This document shows positions 17,601 to 25,186 of a stretch of DNA of 46,393 nucleotides, piece by piece (position 1 is the first letter of the stretch; every line of letters begins with the position of its first letter). Under the pieces are notes generated by a model. That model did no database searches and was not told where the DNA came from. It saw only the letters and a list, made by a program, of their open reading frames with translations. The stretch covers positions 1-46,393 of the forward strand of contig CAYGVT010000063.1 of the NCBI GenBank assembly GCA_964353355.1. The letters are read 5' to 3'. The position numbers and the translations under genes are program-made. The DNA is from CAYGVT01 sp964353355 (GTDB taxonomy: Archaea; Thermoplasmatota; DTKX01; GCA-020343715).

Positions 17601-18752
17601 GAGGCGCGCACGACTCTGTTCATCGACATCGACACGGTGGCGCCAGAGCTCATGTCCATCACGCCGGCCAGCGGGGCATACGTCGCGGTGCGCAACGTGG
17701 AGCTCAGGGGCACCTGGTCCGAGCCGCTGCAGTCGTTGCTCGTGCTGGGCCACGCGGCCACGCTCGACGGCACGAACTTCAGCCTGCTGATCCCCCTCGA
17801 GGAGGGCTCGAACAGCATCTCGATGGCGGCCACCGACGCCGCGGGCAACACGGCCTATGGGAACATGGTCCTCCACTGCGACATCGCAATCATAAAGCCC
17901 ACGCTCAACGAGCTCCAGATCAACGCGTCCACGGGCGAGTACGAGCCCTACTGGACGAACCACCGTGACTACCGTCTGACGGGGAACACGGAGGCGGGCT
18001 CGACCGTCAGCGTGGGGGACGTCGTCGAGACGACCAACGCCCAGGGCCAGTTCTCGCTCTCGGTCGGGCTCGTGGACGGCCAGAACAGCATCGTCGTGCG
18101 CGTCGTCGACCGTGCCGGCAACACGTTCCAGCTGCCCATCACCATCGTGCTCGACACGACACCGCCCGAGCTCGTGGTCATCACACCGGTGGACAGGACG
18201 AAGACGGAGGAGGACAAGGTCCTGGTCCGCGGACGCGTCACGCCAGGGGACTCCGTCATCATCGGGAGCACCAGGCTCACGCCCGCGGACGGCGAGTTCG
18301 AGCTCGAGGTCGTCCTGGACTCCGGCATCGCGCGCATTCTCGTCACGGCCATCGACCGCGCGGGCAACGAGGCCCAGGAGTCGCGGCTCGTCTTCAAGGT
18401 GGCCGACACATCGGGCCTGACCGGCTACGGCATCCTCGACCGGAACTGCAACGTGCTCATGGTCGTGCTGCTCGTCCTCGCTGGTGCGTTCGCGGCCGCG
18501 GCCGCGGTGGCAGGCGTCTCCGAGGAGGAGGGCGCGAAGGACGAGCGCCGGCTGCGCGAGATACTGGAGGAGGACTCCATCAAGGTGGACAAGCCCCGAC
18601 CCGAGCCGGTCCCCGGGGCCCTCGACTACGGCTACGACCCCCTGCAGGCCTACGTCCCCGCCGCCCCCGCCGAGGAGCCGGACGAGGAGTTCGTCTCGAT
18701 GGAGGACTTCAAGAGGCAGCTCGAGGGCGGCAGCGGTGGCCAGCAGCCGTGA
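14679..18752 (+). CDS. Giant cell-surface protein, paralogue of the upstream gene
   Basis: The 1357-residue protein repeats the design of its upstream neighbour: signal peptide (residues 1-31, core YALLLVLAMSAVAIVLL), a long beta-helix region (about 40-630) with NCT and TDCT motifs, then a short segment with AGATVTITDSKG resembling a carboxypeptidase-regulatory-like domain. About six Ig-like repeats follow (about 705-1250), marked by D-T-x-x-P-x openings and D-x-AGN closings. A hydrophobic span at about 1258-1282 (VLMVVLLVLAGAFAAAAAVAG) anchors it, and a 75-residue cytoplasmic tail is acidic with Tyr/Pro motifs. An earlier in-frame ATG at 14607 precedes the TATA-like box and is rejected. No enzymatic motif was seen. 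Tandem duplication followed by divergence is inferred. Confidence 0.8.
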   Translation: MRALQGNAYALLLVLAMSAVAIVLLSGDASGQTDPPASGDWTVSDTTLVKDTTIDLQGNLLVTASGRLTLENVTLRVFVTANGDQGIEVANGGQLTVRDGDGARATTGDNSAITSQPTSNSLFFIARAGSTLRLTNTAITHCGYAAGPTDHQGMYIYTTGVLLRGVDVRDSLFGMLVDSGSVDAQGCSFTNCTYQGVFASSSRLDITDCTIADCGYDGVRATGGTTVIDRAIIHHCRWGVMVRTSAVVVVANSTVHSNDEGIGAEQGFNALVINCTVMGNTFYALHFEINGQVEVRDSTAGNSEKSALYAFTSVVVRSSGTTYHSCTYGVRLNLNSRATCTGDLIRSNTNSGALVEQSSQLTLVGSELRDNSVGVSADTGTTVVAWASRVESSAFEAYKLTGATLQLHDGTVANSTSRVGIAPDGTSSATWTVHPGNQSALINCDATLTADMQVAGALALRGATLTFKTGATEHRGLVCTGGAQRWENSTIEGTDQAYGFRLEVLASTTGEAWFLTVDGAGWSEAAPSSEGAHVGAAFVFHRCTFRNSLRGVVVTGGPVTFDRCTFAGDDLAIRVDGGQARFENCSITTSTETGRMAGGAVVDLVNCTIDAASFTFSDAQSHLRVHWVVHVEVTYPSAVQAAGATVTITDSKGAEVVDRVADATGKVVELLLTQAIISRDSRDDRTPHSVVASLGGASSTQAADVRAHATIRVTLTDSDSPVITVTSHVEGAFVRSATLVLRGTAADPSSPIYNVMVRIASQPWEVAVGKDVWSWTRELPGDGTYPIYVRARDLALNEAILQINLTLDTRAPRVYVESPPSPANSSTVGGGTADLAGYVDDATAVVSWGLVNATMDGSNFAVTVTLVQGENLIAIVARDPAGNEGRIIWRLIAQLEAPPLRVDRPEDGRLYNTLSIMLEGVTQPGSQVHYTIVNRTTSLYMVMVNALGSFSTSLSELGEGRNEILVVAINAVGNEARTTLFIDIDTVAPELMSITPASGAYVAVRNVELRGTWSEPLQSLLVLGHAATLDGTNFSLLIPLEEGSNSISMAATDAAGNTAYGNMVLHCDIAIIKPTLNELQINASTGEYEPYWTNHRDYRLTGNTEAGSTVSVGDVVETTNAQGQFSLSVGLVDGQNSIVVRVVDRAGNTFQLPITIVLDTTPPELVVITPVDRTKTEEDKVLVRGRVTPGDSVIIGSTRLTPADGEFELEVVLDSGIARILVTAIDRAGNEAQESRLVFKVADTSGLTGYGILDRNCNVLMVVLLVLAGAFAAAAAVAGVSEEEGAKDERRLREILEEDSIKVDKPRPEPVPGALDYGYDPLQAYVPAAPAEEPDEEFVSMEDFKRQLEGGSGGQQP

Positions 18753-18779
18753 GGAGCGCGGAGTGCACCTCGTCGCGCC

Positions 18780-20558
18780 TCAGCCCAGCTCCTGGTAGAA
18801 GTACTCGCCCGAGGCCTTCTGGTCCTTGTCGAGCCGCGAGGCGCGCTTGTTGATGCGGGGCCGGTGCGTCTCGAAGTCGCGCCGGAAGGTGACGTCCGCA
18901 GCCTTGAGGAACCGGTTCATGCCGTCGCGCAGCCCGAAGGGGCCCGCACCGTGGCCGTGCACGGAAGACTCGCCCTCGAACACCATGATGCTGTCCGACA
19001 CCAGGTCGATGAAGTAGACGTCGTGGTCGACGACCATGGCGCTCCTGCCCGACTTCTCCATCACGCGCCTGATGGTCTTGGCCGCCTCCATGCGCTGGTT
19101 GGAATCGAGGTAGGCCGAGGGCTCGTCGAGGAGGTACATGTCGGCCTTGGCGCTCAGGCACAGGGCGATGGCCACGCGCTGCAGCTCGCCGCCCGAGAGC
19201 GCGTCCACGGGCCTATGGTAGAGCCTCTTGAGCGCGAGGGGGGCCTCTATCTCGGACTGGAAGAACCCGCTCTCGAGCATCTCGCCGCGCTGCGTGAGCA
19301 GCAGCTCCTCGACGGTCCCACCGAAGTCGCCCTTGATGTACTGGGGCTTGTAGGAGACCCTGACCGATGTCTCGAGGCTGCCCTCGGTCGGCGTGGCGAC
19401 CCCCGCCAGCATCTTGACGAAGGTCGTCTTGCCCGTCGCGTTGGGCCCCACGACGCCCACGACCTCGCCCTCGTGGATGACCCCCGCGTCCGTGGTGAGC
19501 TCGAAGCCCGTGAACCTCACCGCGAGGCGGCCGAACCTGACGACAACCGCGCCCGTCCACTCGCTCCGGGGCGGCCGGCTCTCGAACTTGATGGGACGGT
19601 TGCGGAAGCGGACGTTCTCCTCCTTGAGCATGCCCTCGAGGTAGACGTTGATGGCGCTCCGGACGGGGCGGGGGAGCGTCAGCACGCCGAACGCGCCCTC
19701 CTCGCCGTACATGAGGTGCACCTGTTCGGCCAGGAAGTCCAAGACGGCCAGGTCGTGCTCGATGATGACGACCTGCCGTTCCTCCGCCAATTCCTTGATG
19801 GCCTCGGCCGCGATGAGCCTCTGGTGGATGTCGAGGTAGGATGAGGGCTCGTCGAAGAAGTACACGTCCGCCTCGCGCACCATCGTGGCCGCTATGGCCA
19901 TGTGCTGGAGCTCGCCCCCTGACAGGACCTCCATGGACTGGTCGAGCATCGGCTCCATGTGCAGGGTCGAAACGACCGTATCCAGGTTGCCCCGCTCGTC
20001 CACCTGCTCGAGGAGCTTGCGGGCCTTCCCCTTGTATATCTTGGGCAGCTTGTCCACGTACTGGGGCTTGAGCGCGGCTTTGATCCTGCCCTCCGAGAGG
20101 GGCTTGAGGTAGTCGTGCAGCTCGGTGCCCTTGTATATCTCGAGCACGGGGTCCCATGAGGGCTTGTCGGCGAGGTTGCCCAGGTTCGGCACGAGCGCGC
20201 CAGACAGTATCTGGAACGCGGTCGACTTGCCGATGCCGTTGGGGCCCAGCAGGCCCATGACGGTGCCCTTGCGGGGCATCGGGAGCCTGAACAATCGGAA
20301 CCCGTTCACGCCGTACTGGTGCACGAGGTCGTGGTCCAGGGCCTCGGGGAGGTTGACAATGGCGATGGCGTCCCAGGGGCACTTGTTGACGCAGATGCCG
20401 CACCCGATGCAAAGGACCTCGGAGATGACCGCCTTCTCGGTGCGCTCCTCGTGGACGATGCACTCTGCCCCCTGCCTGTTGACGGGGCAGTAGTAGGAGC
20501 ACTCCTTCCGGCACGTCTGGGGCCGGCATCGGTCACGGTCGAGGATGGCGATGCGCAT
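18780..20558 (-). CDS. rli1: Ribosome-recycling ATPase ABCE1/Rli1
   Basis: The 592-residue protein is ABCE1, which splits ribosomes after termination using two ATP-binding cassettes and an FeS domain. The FeS region has two cysteine clusters, CRPQTCRKECSYYCP (about 10-24) and CIGCGICVNKCPW (about 54-66). NBD1 has GPNGIGKST, LSGGELQ and FDEPSSYLD. NBD2 has GPNATGKTT, LSGGELQ and LDEPSAYLD. All key residues are intact and length is normal. The start is placed at MRIAILDRDRC because a TATA-like box lies 26 bases upstream; an in-frame ATG 14 codons earlier precedes that box. It converges on the surface-protein gene with 27 bases between stops. Confidence 0.97.
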   Translation of the reverse strand: MRIAILDRDRCRPQTCRKECSYYCPVNRQGAECIVHEERTEKAVISEVLCIGCGICVNKCPWDAIAIVNLPEALDHDLVHQYGVNGFRLFRLPMPRKGTVMGLLGPNGIGKSTAFQILSGALVPNLGNLADKPSWDPVLEIYKGTELHDYLKPLSEGRIKAALKPQYVDKLPKIYKGKARKLLEQVDERGNLDTVVSTLHMEPMLDQSMEVLSGGELQHMAIAATMVREADVYFFDEPSSYLDIHQRLIAAEAIKELAEERQVVIIEHDLAVLDFLAEQVHLMYGEEGAFGVLTLPRPVRSAINVYLEGMLKEENVRFRNRPIKFESRPPRSEWTGAVVVRFGRLAVRFTGFELTTDAGVIHEGEVVGVVGPNATGKTTFVKMLAGVATPTEGSLETSVRVSYKPQYIKGDFGGTVEELLLTQRGEMLESGFFQSEIEAPLALKRLYHRPVDALSGGELQRVAIALCLSAKADMYLLDEPSAYLDSNQRMEAAKTIRRVMEKSGRSAMVVDHDVYFIDLVSDSIMVFEGESSVHGHGAGPFGLRDGMNRFLKAADVTFRRDFETHRPRINKRASRLDKDQKASGEYFYQELG

Positions 20559-20579
20559 CGGGTGCTGGCACAACGTCTG

Positions 20580-20590
20580 CCCCATAAAAG
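20580..20590 (-). promoter_or_regulatory. TATA-like box, leaderless start of rli1
   Basis: On the minus strand CCTTTTATGGG is centred about 27 bases before the ATG at 20558, predicting a transcript that begins at the start codon. Between this promoter and the DUF3795 stop at 20790 there are about 200 bases in which no gene or structured element was recognised. Confidence 0.6.
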
Positions 20591-20789
20591 GCTTTTGCAT
20601 GCCAAGGTTTTAACCGAAGATGCCGGCTCGACCGGGCGGCGGGTCACGGGCGATGGTCGGAATGCGCGCGAGTGCGGCCTCATCCAGAGGCGGCCCGGGG
20701 GGCCGGCCGGGGCCCAGGGCGTCCGACGCAAGGAAGGCCGGGAACCGGTCCGATACCGACGGTGGCAGCAATCCGCGGTCCAGCGCGTC

Positions 20790-21236
20790 TCACACCGTCT
20801 CGCATCGCCGGGGCGGCGGGACCAGTCCGAGCACGTCCCTGCCGCAGAGCGCGCACCTGTATTCGTGCATGAGGACCCGGCCCCCGCAGTCCGGGCAGGC
20901 CCACCTCGCCGCCTCCTCCTCGAGCCACCGGCGTATGCCGACCTCACTTACCCGGTGGATACTCGCGATGGTGTCGCGCCTGTACTCGTACCTGGGGTCG
21001 TCCGCGTGGGGTCTGAGGAGCTTCCCCCTCACCAGGTCGCAGGGATGGTCCGGGCACTTGCCGCAGTGGTCCAGGTCCCGCCTCTCGAAGCAGCAGGTCC
21101 TCAAGCTGCACGACCACTTGCTCTTTCTGGGCTGCCGCATATCGTCGGAGCCGCAACCCTTGCAGGTCCGTCCGAACGAGGGACAAACCCCGCAGTACAC
21201 CCCGCACGGTGCCATCTCGTCGGGTATCCGTCCCAT
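20790..21236 (-). CDS. DUF3795-type cysteine-rich protein with C-terminal zinc ribbon
   Basis: The 148-residue protein opens with APCGVYCGVCPSF and CKGCGSDD (residues 10-35), the signature of DUF3795 proteins, followed by CSLRTCCFERRDLDHCGKCPDHPC (about 43-66). A second cysteine set, CPDCGG and CALCGR (about 113-134), looks like a zinc ribbon appended at the C-terminus. These cysteines suggest metal or FeS binding; the biochemical role of the family is not established. The start at 21236 is favoured by a TATA-like box centred about 28 bases upstream; Met8 at 21215 is the alternative. It stands alone, divergent from the winged-helix gene. Confidence 0.75.
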   Translation of the reverse strand: MGRIPDEMAPCGVYCGVCPSFGRTCKGCGSDDMRQPRKSKWSCSLRTCCFERRDLDHCGKCPDHPCDLVRGKLLRPHADDPRYEYRRDTIASIHRVSEVGIRRWLEEEAARWACPDCGGRVLMHEYRCALCGRDVLGLVPPPRRCETV

Positions 21237-21258
21237 ATGGCGGTGGATGCACGGGCGC

Positions 21259-21270
21259 GGTTATCTACAT
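21259..21270 (-). promoter_or_regulatory. Weak TATA-like box of the DUF3795 gene
   Basis: ATGTAGATAACC on the minus strand is the only A/T-richer element at the expected distance (about 26-28 bases) from the ATG at 21236. The remaining intergenic DNA up to 21440 shows no recognisable feature. Confidence 0.4.
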
Positions 21271-21445
21271 CGCTCCGACATCCCAACGACCGTCGTGGTC
21301 GCCGTCCGACCATCTCGAGGGCCGCCGTGCCCCCGGCCCCTCCGTCCTGTCGAGGATGCAAGCGCATCGCAACCGCCATGGGATGTCCCGGAGGGCCCCA
21401 CCCGCGCTCACTGGCTGAGAACAAAAACTGGAAATTACGAGGCAG

Positions 21446-21456
21446 CCTTTATAAGC
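21446..21456 (+). promoter_or_regulatory. TATA box of the winged-helix regulator
   Basis: CCTTTATAAG at 21446-21455 is a near-consensus archaeal TATA box. It predicts transcription from about 21477. GGATGGGAG directly before the ATG at 21490 can serve as the ribosome-binding site. Confidence 0.65.
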
Positions 21457-21489
21457 CAGCGCCCCGTTGGCACTTCCCAGGATGGGAGC

Positions 21490-21843
21490 ATGTCCAGCGA
21501 ACCTGTCGAGGACCCCCTCTCCGACGAGACCAACCGGAGGATACTCCTCCTCACTGCCAACCGGGAGCTCACCGGGCCGGCCATCGCCTACATGATGGAC
21601 CTGCCGGTCGCCGACGCCTACAGGCGCGTCGCGCGCCTGATGCGGGCGGGCTATCTCACTGTCGCGGGATACACGGTGACGGAGCGCAACCGCGCGCACA
21701 AGGTCTACCGTGCGAAGCTCGACGGCGTCGAGCTCTTCTGGAGCCGCGACAGGCTGCAGATGCGCGTGCCGCGGAAGGGCGCGGGCATCGACGGCCTCTC
21801 CATCGAGGTCTACGTGCCGCCGGGGAAGAAGCAGCCGGACTGA
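21490..21843 (+). CDS. Winged helix-turn-helix DNA-binding protein
   Basis: The 117-residue protein has a predicted winged helix at residues about 12-80: RRILLLTANRELTGPAI, then AYMMDLPVADAYRRVARLMRAGYL as helix-turn-recognition helix, then a beta wing (LTVAGYTVTERNRAHKVYRAKLDG). This resembles ArsR-like archaeal regulators. The C-terminal 35 residues (VELFWSRDRLQMRVP onward) may form a dimer or ligand element. No cysteine metal site is present. Its targets are unknown; the promoter region it shares with the DUF3795 gene is an obvious candidate. The gene ends 116 bases before a convergent membrane-protein gene. Confidence 0.75.
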   Translation: MSSEPVEDPLSDETNRRILLLTANRELTGPAIAYMMDLPVADAYRRVARLMRAGYLTVAGYTVTERNRAHKVYRAKLDGVELFWSRDRLQMRVPRKGAGIDGLSIEVYVPPGKKQPD

Positions 21844-21959
21844 GAGCTCCCCACCCCGTGGCGATTACATCTGCGCGTTCAGCAGGGATGCCGCTCCGTG
21901 GAGGCGGCCAAATCACGGGGCCGGCAGGCCAACAAATACCCCTGCCATGGTGGCAAGGG

Positions 21960-22646
21960 TCAGCTGGTCCTCATCAACCACCCCGTGCGGCCGATCGATG
22001 CGGGATAGCCCTTGCGGACCCTCACGCACTCGAACTCGAGCAGCAGGGCGCCGATGGTCGAGACGATGGGGTCATCGAGCGGTGAGGAGCCGCGGTCAAA
22101 TGGCCTCACGATGATCCTGTAGTACTCCTTGGCGACAGGCACGCTGCGCCGGGGATTATCGAGGACGTGGCAGTTCAGGACCAGCAGTTGCCGGCCCACA
22201 GGATTGATGACGTAGCCGTAGCGAACCCTGGCCTCCACCGTCGGTCGAAGCTTGAGGAACTCCTTCGCCATGGGGAAGACCGTGAACCCCCTCGCGGCGA
22301 GCCTCTCGACCGCGAACCGCATGAGCCCGTCTACTGGCCAGCTCGCGGGGACCGCGAACTGGTAGGAAGAGGGGCCAATGGACCATAGCAGCCTCATTGT
22401 GGGCCAATCGACCCGCCCGAGCGTGATGGCGACCACCACGAAGAAGTAGAACACCATCACCAGCATCAGACCGAACATCGATTCTACGTCATCGATAAGA
22501 GACGCGACGAGGACAAGCATGCCGACGCCGACCATGGCAAAGGCTGCGATGGTCCGGTACATCATGTTCAACGAGCCCGACTGTCCAGGATACAGTTGGA
22601 ATCTCTCGAATCGTGACCTTGGCAGCTTGACGCACCACCGACCCAT
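21960..22646 (-). CDS. Membrane-anchored protein of an unrecognised family (copy 1)
   Basis: The 228-residue protein has a short N-terminus with a YPGQSG motif (about 18-23), two membrane spans at about 29-52 and 57-78, and a soluble C-terminal domain from about residue 90. That domain carries GPSSYQF, SWPVDGLMRFA, TVFPMA, EARVRYGYVI and RQLLVLN, then DPIVST near the end. I do not recognise the family. It is paralogous to the next gene upstream: 49 of 71 aligned positions in the domain core are identical by eye. The start at 22646 is chosen because TTGAAATA lies about 25 bases upstream; an ATG at 22676 precedes that box. Confidence 0.7.
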   Translation of the reverse strand: MGRWCVKLPRSRFERFQLYPGQSGSLNMMYRTIAAFAMVGVGMLVLVASLIDDVESMFGLMLVMVFYFFVVVAITLGRVDWPTMRLLWSIGPSSYQFAVPASWPVDGLMRFAVERLAARGFTVFPMAKEFLKLRPTVEARVRYGYVINPVGRQLLVLNCHVLDNPRRSVPVAKEYYRIIVRPFDRGSSPLDDPIVSTIGALLLEFECVRVRKGYPASIGRTGWLMRTS

Positions 22647-22664
22647 GCATAGATGAGAGAGAGG

Positions 22665-22675
22665 GTATTTCAACA
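22665..22675 (-). promoter_or_regulatory. TATA-like box, leaderless start of membrane-protein copy 1
   Basis: TTGAAATACC on the minus strand is centred about 25 bases before the ATG at 22646. This spacing implies a leaderless transcript and separates this promoter from that of copy 2. Confidence 0.5.
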
Positions 22676-22777
22676 TTGTCCAGAAGCCTCGACGCCCCCT
22701 CCCAGGGCGTGTCTTGCGGACGAGGGTGTCACGTGCCCCTCCTCAAATCCACTTCTCCCCCTTGCGCCTTCTGCGGC

Positions 22778-23431
22778 CTAGAACCTCGCTGCGACGCGCA
22801 GCCCCAGGGTGATCGACCTTGGCAGCCCCTTGCTCACCCTCAGCCTCTCGAACTCCTGGAGTAGGTCCCCCAGGGTCGAGACTATCGGGTCTCTTCCCGG
22901 TTGCGATGCCCATCCGTAGGGCCTGACCAGCAGGATGTAGTGCTCCGAGCCCAGACTATCGAGCCCACGGGCTTCCCGGGGCGCTACTCGGTAGTTCAGG
23001 ACGAGCAGCTGCCGGTTGACAGGACCGATGACATAGCCGTAGCGCACTCGCGCTTCCAGTTCCGGCGGGAGCCCCAGGAACTGGGGGGCCATGGGGAACA
23101 CCGTGAGGCCGCCCGCCACGAGCCTGTTAAGGGCGAAGCCAATCAGCCCGTCGACGGGCCAGGAGGACGGGATGATGAACCTGTAGTGGGACGGGCCCAC
23201 TTTTTGTAGGCACTTCTCCAGGTCCTTGTCCTTCGCGCGCATAGCGATGGCCCACAGGGCGATGTAAGATAGGCTGAGCACCAGGTTCGTGTACTCGAAT
23301 ACTTTATTGTCATCGAACATCTTGGTGTCAAAGGCAATCAGATAGAATACGAAGCAGAGAATGGCCACATCGGCGACCAACCAAAAGGATTTACCGAAAT
23401 GCCTTGTGTATCCGCTCACGCCAGGGTACAT
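22778..23431 (-). CDS. Membrane-anchored protein of an unrecognised family (copy 2)
   Basis: The 217-residue protein starts MYPGVSGYTRHF, has two membrane spans at about 13-35 and 47-65, and a C-terminal soluble domain with GPSHYRF, SWPVDGLIGFA, TVFPMA, EARVRYGYVI, RQLLVLN and RDPIVST, closely matching copy 1. The N-terminal halves of the two copies share only YPGxSG and the two-span layout, so the soluble domain is under stronger constraint. ATG at 23431 has GGAGGT three bases upstream; earlier in-frame codons extend to 23533 but pass through the promoter. Two rows over its membrane-span region (23281-23400) count 52 of 120 G+C, below the surrounding DNA. Function is unknown. Confidence 0.7.
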   Translation of the reverse strand: MYPGVSGYTRHFGKSFWLVADVAILCFVFYLIAFDTKMFDDNKVFEYTNLVLSLSYIALWAIAMRAKDKDLEKCLQKVGPSHYRFIIPSSWPVDGLIGFALNRLVAGGLTVFPMAPQFLGLPPELEARVRYGYVIGPVNRQLLVLNYRVAPREARGLDSLGSEHYILLVRPYGWASQPGRDPIVSTLGDLLQEFERLRVSKGLPRSITLGLRVAARF

Positions 23432-23500
23432 GGAACCTCCGATGGTGCCAGCGCATGGCGCCGGTCCCGCTCCAACGTCCTCATTCGACAATGGGTGAAA

Positions 23501-23511
23501 GGATATATCTC
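23501..23511 (-). promoter_or_regulatory. TATA box of membrane-protein copy 2
   Basis: AGATATATCC on the minus strand predicts transcription from about 23479, giving a leader of about 48 bases that contains the GGAGGT ribosome-binding site. Confidence 0.55.
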
Positions 23512-23575
23512 CCTTCCCCTCAGAACCCGTCACCGTCCATACTCCAGGCGCCCCACGTCAAGTACATCTCCGCAA

Positions 23576-23587
23576 CCTTTATCTATC
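23576..23587 (+). promoter_or_regulatory. TATA-like box, near-leaderless start of Sec61-beta
   Basis: CCTTTATCTA is centred about 29 bases before the ATG at 23611, so the transcript probably begins within a few bases of the start codon. Confidence 0.6.
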
Positions 23588-23610
23588 TCGGGTCATTTGA
23601 CCGTCCTGCC

Positions 23611-23778
23611 ATGGCGAAGGAGAAGAAGGGCGCAGGTTTCCAGTCCGCGGCCGGCCTCATCCGCTACTTCGACGCTGAGGACGAGACCGCGCTCAAGATC
23701 CCGCCCTACGCCATCATCGCGTTGATGGTGGCCACCATTGTCCTCATCTACGTCTTCGGCGTGCTCTACCCCGCTTGA
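23611..23778 (+). CDS. secG: Preprotein translocase Sec61-beta subunit
   Basis: The 55-residue protein is archaeal Sec61-beta (SecBeta/SecG), the small tail-anchored subunit of the SecYE-beta channel. It has the family pattern: a short basic N-terminus, SAAGLIRYFDAED (about 12-24), LKIPPYAII, and one C-terminal membrane span (about 32-53). Length is normal. It stands alone between divergent or convergent neighbours, with the methylthiotransferase gene ending 20 bases downstream on the other strand. Confidence 0.92.
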   Translation: MAKEKKGAGFQSAAGLIRYFDAEDETALKIPPYAIIALMVATIVLIYVFGVLYPA

Positions 23779-23798
23779 ACGGGCACGACCGCCGGCGC

Positions 23799-25103
23799 TC
23801 AGCACATCTCGCCCATCAGGTACACCCCTCGCGAGCCTACGATGCGCACGGGCACGACATGCCCCACGCGCGGCGCGCCCTCTCCCCCGTCGAGCACGAC
23901 AGGGCGGTAGCCGCCGTCGCGCGCCATGAGGGTGCCGCGCTTGCCCACCTCGGTCACGAGCACCTCCGCCCGCTCGCCCACGCGCCGCTCCAGGGACGCG
24001 CGGGTGAGCTCCCCGCAAAGAAGGGCCGCCCTGCGCGTGCGGTCCTTGACTACGCGGCCGTGGGGCGCCCCGTCCATGCTGGCGGCCTCCGTCCCCGGGC
24101 GCGGTGAGAACGCCTTGACGTTGGTCACGTCTGGTCGCACGCGGCGCAGGAGGTCGAGCGTGCGCTCGAAGTCCTCCTCCGTCTCCGTCGGGAACCCGCA
24201 GATGACGTCGGTGTGCACGGTGACGCCCGGCACGGCCTCCCGCAGGTCGCCGATGAGGGAGGCGAACGACTCCGCGGTGTAGTGCCGCCTCATGAGCCCG
24301 AGAACACGGTCGCTGCCCGACTGCACGGGCACGTGCGCGAACCTGTACACCCGCGGCGCCACGAGCGCGTCGGCCAGGTCGGCCAGGATGGGCCCTAGGC
24401 TGTCGGGGTTGAGCATGCCCACGCGCACGCGGTGGTCCGCGGGGGCCTCCTCCACACGCGCGATGGCGCATACCAGGTCGGGCAGCCTCGCATGCCCCCC
24501 GAGGTCGCGCCCCCACACGCCCGTGTCCTGTGCGGTCAGCTGCACCTCTCGGAAGCCCTCGAGCAGCCAGCCGCGCACCTCCTCGACGACGTCCTCGATG
24601 GGCCGGCTGTGGAGGCGGTCCCACGCGAACCGCGTGATGCAGTAGGAGCACGAACCAAGGCAGCCGCTAGCGATGGGCACGATGGCGTCCGTCCTCTTGG
24701 ACGGGTCGGGGATGCTGCCCGCATGGGTGGCGACCTCGGGCAACGACACGGGCTCGCGAAGGTGCTCGGGCCCGAACCGCCTGAGAACCGTGAGCACGTC
24801 ACCAGGTTCCTGGCCCAGCACGACGGAGATGCCCTCGCGCTCGAGCGCGGCGGCCTGCTCCCGTTGCGCCCTCGGGAGGCAGCCCGCGAGCACGACGCGC
24901 CTGCCCGACGCGGCGAGCTCTCGCGCGCGCCTCATCATGTGCCTCTCCGTACGGCCGATGACGGTGCACGAGTGCATGACGACGATGGGGGCGGCGGACG
25001 CGTCCTCGGTCACCTCCATGCCCGCCTCCCCCGCGAGCCTCCTGGCCCGGCGGCTCTCGCCGTAGGAGAGCGTGCAGCCGTAGGCCTCGAAGGCGACGCG
25101 CAT
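23799..25103 (-). CDS. tRNA t6A37 methylthiotransferase (radical SAM, e-MtaB type)
   Basis: The 434-residue enzyme is of the archaeal/eukaryotic methylthiotransferase type, which converts t6A37 to ms2t6A in tRNAs reading ANN codons. The N-terminal domain holds three cysteines of the auxiliary 4Fe-4S cluster: YGCTLSYGES (about 10), HSCTV (about 46) and AGCLP (about 74). The radical SAM CxxxCxxC motif is CLGSCSYC (about 148-155). The C-terminal 60 residues form a TRAM-like RNA-binding domain. The start at 25103 (MRVAFEAYGC) is supported by a TATA-like element about 27 bases upstream; in-frame codons further upstream are ignored. It lies downstream of, and may be read separately from, the recombinase gene. 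Confidence 0.9.
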   Translation of the reverse strand: MRVAFEAYGCTLSYGESRRARRLAGEAGMEVTEDASAAPIVVMHSCTVIGRTERHMMRRARELAASGRRVVLAGCLPRAQREQAAALEREGISVVLGQEPGDVLTVLRRFGPEHLREPVSLPEVATHAGSIPDPSKRTDAIVPIASGCLGSCSYCITRFAWDRLHSRPIEDVVEEVRGWLLEGFREVQLTAQDTGVWGRDLGGHARLPDLVCAIARVEEAPADHRVRVGMLNPDSLGPILADLADALVAPRVYRFAHVPVQSGSDRVLGLMRRHYTAESFASLIGDLREAVPGVTVHTDVICGFPTETEEDFERTLDLLRRVRPDVTNVKAFSPRPGTEAASMDGAPHGRVVKDRTRRAALLCGELTRASLERRVGERAEVLVTEVGKRGTLMARDGGYRPVVLDGGEGAPRVGHVVPVRIVGSRGVYLMGEMC

Positions 25104-25125
25104 CGACGATGTGATGGATGGGTCG

Positions 25126-25137
25126 GATATCAAGCTT
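25126..25137 (-). promoter_or_regulatory. TATA-like box, leaderless start of the methylthiotransferase
   Basis: On the minus strand GCTTGATATCC is centred about 27 bases before the ATG at 25103, consistent with the leaderless pattern seen at several other genes here. Confidence 0.5.
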
Positions 25138-25186
25138 GGCATGGATGATTGGAACGGGAGGGCCATGCTCCCTGCGCGCAATCCCT

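Noticed and set aside
18753..18779. A transcription terminator between convergent surface-protein and rli1 genes
   Set aside because: Only 27 bases with no T-run or hairpin; terminators in this G+C-rich genome cannot be called by eye.
20601..20789. Possible tRNA or other structured RNA in the gap after rli1
   Set aside because: No T-loop, anticodon arm or CCA-compatible acceptor pairing could be found by eye.
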